From: Pseudomonadota bacterium
GTDB taxonomy: Bacteria; Pseudomonadota; Gammaproteobacteria; Xanthomonadales; Xanthomonadaceae
DNA: 21,302 bases
Assembly (NCBI GenBank): GCA_023393895.1
Contig: JAEXBT010000069.1
Coordinates: forward strand, 1 to 21,302
Reading direction: 5' to 3'
This document shows positions 15,802 through 21,302 of the stretch, in pieces. Position numbers and translations under genes: made by a program. Within the stretch, counting starts at the first letter, position 1, and the number at the start of each line of letters is the position of its first letter. The notes beneath the pieces were generated by a model, which saw only the letters and a program-made list of their open reading frames with translations, searched no databases and was not told where the DNA came from.

Positions 15802-17409
15802 ATGGACGATGCGCGCTTCGACCTCCTGATCCTCGGCGCGGGCCACAACGGCCTGGTGTGTGCGGCGTATTTGGCCGCGGCCGGCCTCAAGGTGAAGATG
15901 TTGGAGCGGCGCGAAGTGGTCGGTGGCGCGGCAGTGACCGAGGCGTTCCATCCGGGCTTCCGCAACTCGGTGGCGAGCTACACGGTCAGCCTGCTCGACG
16001 CGGGCGTCATGCGCGACCTGCGCCTCGCCGAACAGGGCCTGCGGATGGTCGAGCGCCCGTTCGCCAACTTCCTGCCGCTGCCCGATGGCGACGCCTTCCG
16101 CTTCGGCGGCGCGCACACGCAGGCGGAAATTGCACGCCTCGCGCCGCAGGACCTGCCGCGCTGGGACGACTACAACGCGATGCTCGAGCGCGTGGTCGGC
16201 GTGCTGCGGGAGCTGGTGCAGCTGACGCCGCCCAACATCGGCGACCGGCTCGGGCTGGCCGACTGGCTGTCGAGCTGGAGCGTGGCGAGGAAGCTGCGCC
16301 ATCTCGACCTGCGCGGCCGCCGCGACCTGCTCGACCTGATGACGAAGTCCGCCGGCGAAGTGCTCGACCGACATTTCCGCTGCGAGCCGCTGAAGGCGGT
16401 GCTGGGCTGGGACTCCATCGTCGGCAACTTCGCCTCGCCCTACACGCCGGGCAGTGCCTACGTGCTGCTGCACCACCTGTTCGGCGGGGTGAACGGCAAC
16501 CCCGGCGCGTGGGGCCATGCGATCGGCGGGATGGGCGCGATCACCCGGGCGATGCGCGCCGAATGCGAGGCGCGCGGGGTGGTGATCGAAACCGGCGCGG
16601 AGGTCGCGCAGCTGATCGTCGAGCGTGGCCGCGCCGTCGGCGCGGTCACTGCCGATGGGCGCGCGCATCGCGCCCGGGCGGTCGCCTCCAACCTCAACCC
16701 GAAGCTGCTGTACCAGCGGATCGTGCCGGCCGAACATGTCGACGACGACACCCGCGTGCGCAGCGAGGGCTACCGCTGCGGTTCGGGCACCTTCCGCATG
16801 AACGTGGCGCTCTCGGAGCTGCCGGACTTCAGCGCCGCGCCGGGCGCGCAACTGCAGCCGCATCACCAGACCGGGATCCTCGTCGGCCACTCGCTGGCGT
16901 ATTTCGAGCAGGCGTACTTCGATGCGAAATCCCGCGCGCACAACGCGGGCTGGGCACGCCAGCCGGTCGTGGAGCTCGTCATTTCCTCGACGCTCGACGA
17001 CACCCTGGCGCCGCCCGGCCAGCATGTCGCGAGCCTGTTCTGCCAGCAGGTGAACCCGGAGGTCGACGGTGGCTGGGACGCGCATCGCGAGACCGTCGCG
17101 CAACTGATGATCGATACCGTGGACGCGGTCGCGCCGAACTTCCGCCGCAGCGTGCTCGGCTACGAGGCCCTGTCGCCGCTCGACCTGGAGCGCCGCTTCG
17201 GCCTGGTCGGGGGCGACATCTTCCACGGCGCGCTCGGCCTCGACCAGCTCTTCAGCGCCCGCCCGCTGCTCGGCCAGGGCAATTACCGCGGCGCGCTGCC
17301 GGGGCTCTACCTGTGCGGGGCCGGCAGCCATCCCGGCGGTGGCGTCACCGGCCTGCCCGGTCGCAACGCCGCACGCGAGATCCTTCGAGACCACCGCTCA
17401 GGTAACTGA
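15802..17409 (+). CDS. FAD-dependent oxidoreductase, PYROXD2/phytoene-desaturase-like family
   Basis: From the ATG at 15802 the protein has 535 residues. The dinucleotide-binding motif DLLILGAGHNGLVCAAYL (7-24) is followed by the ribose-binding acidic residue (E35, in VKMLERREVVGGAAVTEAFH). The C-terminal FAD signature is GLYLCGAGSHPGGGVTGLPG, then RNAAREIL. This combination, with GHNGL and GSHPGGGV, fits the PYROXD2 group of the amine-oxidase/CrtI superfamily. No carotenoid genes are nearby, so carotenoid desaturation is unlikely; the substrate is unknown. The frame is open from 15709, but those residues lack similarity and would cross the divergent promoter region. CATCAT ends 7 nt before the ATG, compatible with a leaderless start. 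A terminator lies 92 nt downstream. Confidence 0.88.
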   Translation: MDDARFDLLILGAGHNGLVCAAYLAAAGLKVKMLERREVVGGAAVTEAFHPGFRNSVASYTVSLLDAGVMRDLRLAEQGLRMVERPFANFLPLPDGDAFRFGGAHTQAEIARLAPQDLPRWDDYNAMLERVVGVLRELVQLTPPNIGDRLGLADWLSSWSVARKLRHLDLRGRRDLLDLMTKSAGEVLDRHFRCEPLKAVLGWDSIVGNFASPYTPGSAYVLLHHLFGGVNGNPGAWGHAIGGMGAITRAMRAECEARGVVIETGAEVAQLIVERGRAVGAVTADGRAHRARAVASNLNPKLLYQRIVPAEHVDDDTRVRSEGYRCGSGTFRMNVALSELPDFSAAPGAQLQPHHQTGILVGHSLAYFEQAYFDAKSRAHNAGWARQPVVELVISSTLDDTLAPPGQHVASLFCQQVNPEVDGGWDAHRETVAQLMIDTVDAVAPNFRRSVLGYEALSPLDLERRFGLVGGDIFHGALGLDQLFSARPLLGQGNYRGALPGLYLCGAGSHPGGGVTGLPGRNAAREILRDHRSGN

Positions 17410-17485
17410 ACCGATGCGTTCATTTTTGCGCTGCAGCGTGCATTCACCCTAACGATTCTTTCACGATGGACCTGCTTCCGACGTG

Positions 17486-17503
17486 GGGGAGGGAGCACTC
17501 CCC
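17486..17503 (+). other. Hairpin overlapping the terminator stem
   Basis: GGGGAG (17486-17491) and CTCCCC (17498-17503) form a 6-bp hairpin whose 3' arm shares bases 17501-17503 with the terminator stem, so the two compete in part. It could be an extension of the terminator or part of a short RNA. Confidence 0.35.
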
Positions 17504-17533
17504 GCCAGCGGCTCCGGCCCTGGCGGGTTTTTT
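17501..17533 (+). terminator. Intrinsic terminator after the FAD oxidoreductase gene
   Basis: CCCGCCAG (17501-17508) and CTGGCGGG (17520-17527) form an 8-bp stem with an 11-nt loop, followed by six T residues (17528-17533). It insulates glnE, which starts 65 nt later. Confidence 0.9.
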
Positions 17534-17598
17534 ATGCGCGCGGTTTATCGAGGCAATCCGTCGGATAACGCGCTGCGTGGGCATGCCATCATCGTGCG

Positions 17599-20376
17599 AT
17601 GAACGATGCCGTCGATGACCTCGCCCGCCGCCTGATCGCGCGGCTCGACCTGTCCGATGGCGTTGATGAGGCGGCGCGCACGAAGCTGCATCGGCTGGCC
17701 ATCGCCAGCGACTTCGCCATCGACACGCTGGTGCGGCAACCCGGACTGCTGGCGCGCCTGCTGGCCGATGACGGCGCCGAAGCCGCGCCGCTCCCCGTGC
17801 TCGATGCCGACAACCGTGCCGATTGGTCGGCGCTCCTGCGCCGTTACCGGGCCGCCGAATCCACGCGCCTGATCTGGCGCGACGTGAACGGCTTGGACGA
17901 TGTCGAGGCCACCCTTCGCGGCACCACCCGGCTCGCCGAGCAGTGCCTGGGGCTGGCGCTGGCGGCGCTCGAGGCCGATTTCGCCGGGCGCCACGGCGTG
18001 GTCCGCGATGCGGACGGGCATGCGGTGCGGCTGGTGGTGTTCGCGCTCGGCAAGCTGGGCGGCGGCGAGCTCAACTTCAGTTCCGACATCGATCTGGTCT
18101 ACGGCTACGAGCGGGAGGGCGAGAGCGACGGCGCCCGCCCGTTGGCGGCGGAAACCCATTTCGCGCGGCTGGGCCAGCAGCTGGCAAAGCTGGTTGACGA
18201 AGTCACCGCCGACGGCTTCAGCCATCGCGTGGACCTGCGCCTGCGGCCCTACGGCAACGCCGGCCGGGTGGCGTGGTCGTTCGCGGCACTCGAGCAGTAC
18301 TTCCAGCGCGAGGGCCGCGACTGGGAGCGCTACGCGTGGCAGAAGGCGCGGCCGGTGGCCGGTGACATCGCCGCGGGCGAGCGCTTCCTCGACCTGCTGC
18401 AGCCGTTCGTCTACCGCAAGTACCTGGACTTTGGTGCGCTCGAGGGCCTGCGCGACATGAAGGCGCTGATCAGCGCCGAAGTCGCGCGCAAGGACATGGC
18501 CGACGACATCAAGCGCGGGCCCGGCGGCATCCGCGAGATCGAGTTCCTGGTGCAGGCACTGCAGCTGATCCGCGGGGGTCGCGAGCCGGCGCTGCAGCGA
18601 CGTGGTTTGCTGGCTTCGCTGCGGGCGCTGGTGGATGCCGGGCAGATCGCGTCCGGCACCGGCACGCGGCTGGCCGAGGCCTATCGCTTCCTGCGCCGGC
18701 TGGAGAACCGCCTGCAGATGCTGGGCGATGCGCAGGTGTACGCGCTGCCGCCCGATGCTGCTTCCCGCGAGCGCCTGGCGCGCGGGCTGGATTATCCGGA
18801 TTTCGCTGCACTGGCCGGGGCGCTCGCGGAGGTGCGTGCGCTGGTGTCGGGAGAGTTCGGCGCGTTGCTGGCGCAGCGGCAGAAGCAGCATCGTCCCGAT
18901 GCGATCGCCGGCTACTGGAAGCAGCTGCCCGAAGCGGGCGACGTGCAGGTGCTGGCCGATGCCGGGTTCGCCGATGCCGCCGGGCTGGACGCCCAGCTGC
19001 GTGATTTTCTGAAGGGTGCGACCGCGCGGCAGAGTTCGGACATCGCCCACGCTCGGCTGGACCGGGTGATGCCCGCGCTGATCGCCGCCAGCGCCGCCGC
19101 CAGCCAGCCCGATGCCGCATTGCGCCGGGTGCTGGCGCTGGTGCAGAACATCCTGCGTCGCAGCAGCTACCTGGCCCTGCTCGACGAACAGCCGCAGGCG
19201 CTGGCGCGGCTGGTGGACGCGCTCTCGCGCAGCGCCCTGCTCGGCGAGCGGCTGGCGACGGTGCCGCTGCTGCTGGACGAACTGCTCGACAGCCGCGCCG
19301 GTGCGCCGGCCGATGCCGCGGCGATGCGCGAGGCCTGCGAGGCCGCGATCGCGCAAGCCGAGGGCGACATCGACGAGGCCCTGCGTCGGCTCAACGAGGC
19401 GCGCCAGGCGATCAGCTTCCGCATCGCGCTGGCCACGCTCGATGGCCGCCAGCCGGCCGCCGACAGCGCGCGCCAGCTGTCCGACCTGGCCGACGCGGTG
19501 CTGGCCGGCGTGCTGGCGATCGCCCGAGACGAGCTCGTGCATGCACATGGCGAAGTAGCCGACGCGCGCTTCGCCATCCTCGGCTACGGCAGCTTGGGTG
19601 GGCAGGAGCTCGGCTTCGGCTCCGACCTCGACCTCGTCTTCCTCTACGACGCGCTGCCCGCCGCCGAGAGCAACGGCCGTCGGCCGCTGGACGCGCAGCG
19701 CTGGTTCGCGCGGCTGGCGCAGAAGGTCGTCGGCTACCTGCAGGCGCCGACCGCCGCCGGACGCCTCTACGAAGTGGACGTCCGCCTGCGACCGGACGGC
19801 AGCAAGGCGATGCTGGTTTCGACGCTGGCGAGCTTCGCGGATTACCAGCGCGATCGGGCGTGGACCTGGGAGCGGCAGGCACTGGTGCGCGCGCGTTGCG
19901 TGGCGGGCGACGCGGCGTTGTGTACTGCCTTCGAGGCGGTGCGCGCCGAAGTGCTGGCGATGCCGCGCGAGGCTGACGTGCTGCGCGCGGAGGTGGCGGA
20001 GATGCGCCAACGGATGCGGGCAGAACTCGATCGCGGCGATGCCCTCCGCCTGGACCTCAAGCAGGGCGAGGGCGGCCTGGTCGACCTGGAATTCCTGCTC
20101 CAGTACCGGGTGCTGCGCGATGCGGCCGCGCATCCCGCGCTGCTCGGCCCGCGCACGAGTGCGGAACTCATCGCCGCACTCGCCACCGTCGGCGTGCTGC
20201 CCGGAGACCAGGCGACACGGCTGGCTGAAGCGCATCGCGTCCTGCTCGAGGCTGGGCTGCGCTGCACGCTGGATCGCCGACCGAGGCTCGCGCCACGCGA
20301 AGGCGATGTGGCCGAAGCCGCCACTGACATCGCCGCCTCGTTTGCCGCGGCGGGGTTGGCCGGCGACTCAGCCTGA
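17599..20376 (+). CDS. glnE: Bifunctional glutamine synthetase adenylyltransferase/deadenylylase GlnE
   Basis: GlnE adds AMP to or removes it from glutamine synthetase in response to PII and glutamine, tuning nitrogen assimilation. It has 925 residues (E. coli 946). Two nucleotidyltransferase domains are visible. The N-terminal adenylyl-removing one has [20 protein letters not shown] (151-170), with metal-binding D163 and D165. The C-terminal adenylyltransferase one, near residue 661, has [20 protein letters not shown] with the same DxD pattern. Each is followed by its GlnD-PII-type helical domain, signatures [15 protein letters not shown] and [17 protein letters not shown]. The ATG at 17599 has no Shine-Dalgarno, but CATCAT ends 7 nt before it, suggesting a leaderless message. 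The gene is monocistronic and overlaps the convergent ELM1 gene by 9 bp. Confidence 0.97.
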   Translation: MNDAVDDLARRLIARLDLSDGVDEAARTKLHRLAIASDFAIDTLVRQPGLLARLLADDGAEAAPLPVLDADNRADWSALLRRYRAAESTRLIWRDVNGLDDVEATLRGTTRLAEQCLGLALAALEADFAGRHGVVRDADGHAVRLVVFALGKLGGGELNFSSDIDLVYGYEREGESDGARPLAAETHFARLGQQLAKLVDEVTADGFSHRVDLRLRPYGNAGRVAWSFAALEQYFQREGRDWERYAWQKARPVAGDIAAGERFLDLLQPFVYRKYLDFGALEGLRDMKALISAEVARKDMADDIKRGPGGIREIEFLVQALQLIRGGREPALQRRGLLASLRALVDAGQIASGTGTRLAEAYRFLRRLENRLQMLGDAQVYALPPDAASRERLARGLDYPDFAALAGALAEVRALVSGEFGALLAQRQKQHRPDAIAGYWKQLPEAGDVQVLADAGFADAAGLDAQLRDFLKGATARQSSDIAHARLDRVMPALIAASAAASQPDAALRRVLALVQNILRRSSYLALLDEQPQALARLVDALSRSALLGERLATVPLLLDELLDSRAGAPADAAAMREACEAAIAQAEGDIDEALRRLNEARQAISFRIALATLDGRQPAADSARQLSDLADAVLAGVLAIARDELVHAHGEVADARFAILGYGSLGGQELGFGSDLDLVFLYDALPAAESNGRRPLDAQRWFARLAQKVVGYLQAPTAAGRLYEVDVRLRPDGSKAMLVSTLASFADYQRDRAWTWERQALVRARCVAGDAALCTAFEAVRAEVLAMPREADVLRAEVAEMRQRMRAELDRGDALRLDLKQGEGGLVDLEFLLQYRVLRDAAAHPALLGPRTSAELIAALATVGVLPGDQATRLAEAHRVLLEAGLRCTLDRRPRLAPREGDVAEAATDIAASFAAAGLAGDSA

Positions 20377-21302
20377 GCCGGGAAGCACGCCGGAGGCCTC
20401 GAGCCATTCACGCAACGTCTTGGCGACGCGACCGGTTTCGCGCAACGGCGTGACCGCGAACGGCATGAGTGCCGGGGTGAATGGACGCACGCGGCCACGC
20501 GCGATGAGGTCCTGCAGGAAGGCGCGAGGCCGTCCTTGCAGCAGTTCGCCACCGAGCACGTGGACAGGGGCGGCGGTGGCGCTCGCCTCCGACAGCATGT
20601 TGACCGAATCGGCGGTGCAGACGATCGCATCGGCCCAACCGAGCAGGCCGCGGTAGGGGTTGGGGCCATCCGTCTCATCGCCCCAGGCAACGGCGGCACC
20701 GGAGCCGCGCAGCAGCGCGCGCCAAGCGGGCGGCGTGCGCCGCGAGGCAACCGCCAGCAGGCTGCCGCCGGCCTCGCGCACGCCTGCGGTCAGCTCGGCG
20801 AGCGCGCTGGCGAAGCCGGCATCGTCCATCGGCCAGTGCCGGCCGGGGCCGCCCACCAGCAGCGCCACGCGTGGAGTGGGCAGGGCAGCGGCTGCCGGGA
20901 AATCGCTGCGGGCCTGCGCGAGCCAGAGGTCATCGACCGGGTGCAGGCTCCCCAGCATGCGGATGACGTTGTCGCCTTCCAGCCGGTCGTGGGCGGGAAC
21001 CACCACGCGATCCCAGTGTCGCGGGTCGATCCGTGGGTCGAGGATCTGGATGACGCGGCTGCCGGCCCCGCGCAGCAGGCGGGTGGCGAGTGCGCCTTGG
21101 CGCCCGCAGCCGATCGCCACCACGGGGGGCGTGGCCAGCCGATCCGCGAAGCCTCTGCCCAGCGCGCGCGATGCGCCCGGAAAGCGGCGCGGTGCCCAGG
21201 CGCGCGCCGCCCGGCTCGGCGCCACGGTCAGGTGCGGCGCATCCGCGAACCCGAGCGCCAGCGCCAGCGCCTCGGCTTGGCGGCGATTGCCGGCATGGCC
21301 GT
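20368..21302 (-). CDS. Mitochondrial fission ELM1-family protein (5' end outside window)
   Basis: The reading frame is open from base 21302 to the TGA at 20368-20370, giving 310 visible residues; the N-terminus is beyond the window. A GTG at 21225 is not the real start, because the 25 upstream codons read [17 protein letters not shown] and continue in family style. The domain (formerly DUF1022) resembles glycosyltransferase-B folds: [18 protein letters not shown], then [20 protein letters not shown], then [20 protein letters not shown], and [20 protein letters not shown] toward the C-terminus, where nucleotide-sugar binding would be expected. In bacteria its role is unknown; the link to mitochondrial fission comes from the plant homologue. 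Its 3' end overlaps glnE convergently. Confidence 0.88.
   Translation of the reverse strand, partial: GHAGNRRQAEALALALGFADAPHLTVAPSRAARAWAPRRFPGASRALGRGFADRLATPPVVAIGCGRQGALATRLLRGAGSRVIQILDPRIDPRHWDRVVVPAHDRLEGDNVIRMLGSLHPVDDLWLAQARSDFPAAAALPTPRVALLVGGPGRHWPMDDAGFASALAELTAGVREAGGSLLAVASRRTPPAWRALLRGSGAAVAWGDETDGPNPYRGLLGWADAIVCTADSVNMLSEASATAAPVHVLGGELLQGRPRAFLQDLIARGRVRPFTPALMPFAVTPLRETGRVAKTLREWLEASGVLPGSG

Noticed and set aside
17545..20235. Minus-strand open frame of 896 codons opposite glnE
   Set aside because: GlnE motifs are unambiguous on the plus strand; the antisense translation is Gln/Arg-rich shadow sequence.

Overview
The window is a compact, high-GC stretch of bacterial chromosome. 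Protein sequences and gene order (cutA-dsbD-tlpA beside groESL, and aroQ-accB-accC-prmA-DUF3426-fis-purH) point to a gammaproteobacterium of the Xanthomonadaceae/Lysobacteraceae, for example a Luteimonas-, Lysobacter- or Thermomonas-like organism. This placement rests on remembered synteny, not on a search. No IS element, phage gene, CRISPR array, tRNA or rRNA was found, and no gap longer than about 205 bases lacks a gene.

Left third, all minus strand, transcribed right to left. From about 5422 down to 1 runs aroQ, accB, accC, prmA, a DUF3426 membrane protein, a Fis-type regulator and the 5' 414 codons of purH. It combines dehydroquinase, the biotin carrier and biotin carboxylase of acetyl-CoA carboxylase, ribosomal protein L11 methylation, a nucleoid regulator and purine synthesis. 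A strong terminator at 5539-5570 separates it from a two-gene unit at 5593-6578. That unit encodes a 262-aa protein I do not recognise and a 66-aa protein resembling half of a Roadblock/LC7 domain; the two overlap by ATGA. Upstream lies a textbook sigma-54 promoter (6612-6628) and two GTGA-N6-TCAC dyads. This small regulated module is the most novel-looking part of the window.

Middle. Still on the minus strand are recQ, cutA, dsbD (with a duplicated N-terminal domain) and a TlpA/ResA-like thioredoxin. The last three are tightly packed and form a periplasmic redox/metal cluster. Divergent from recQ is groES-groEL on the plus strand. Its control region carries a consensus sigma-32 promoter and, downstream, an imperfect CIRCE operator lying over a sigma-70-like promoter. 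A bidirectional terminator (14126-14156) ends groEL and the opposing CoA-transferase gene.

Right third. A minus-strand succinyl-CoA:acetate CoA-transferase-like gene is divergent from a plus-strand PYROXD2-type FAD oxidoreductase. Next come a terminator, glnE (complete, plus strand) and a convergent, 5'-truncated ELM1-family gene whose stop overlaps the end of glnE.

Most of the window is ordinary housekeeping sequence. The items worth a second look are the sigma-54 module, the DUF3426 protein without its zinc ribbon, the tandem DsbD alpha domains, a near-identical promoter segment shared by purH and the CoA-transferase gene, and several possible leaderless starts.
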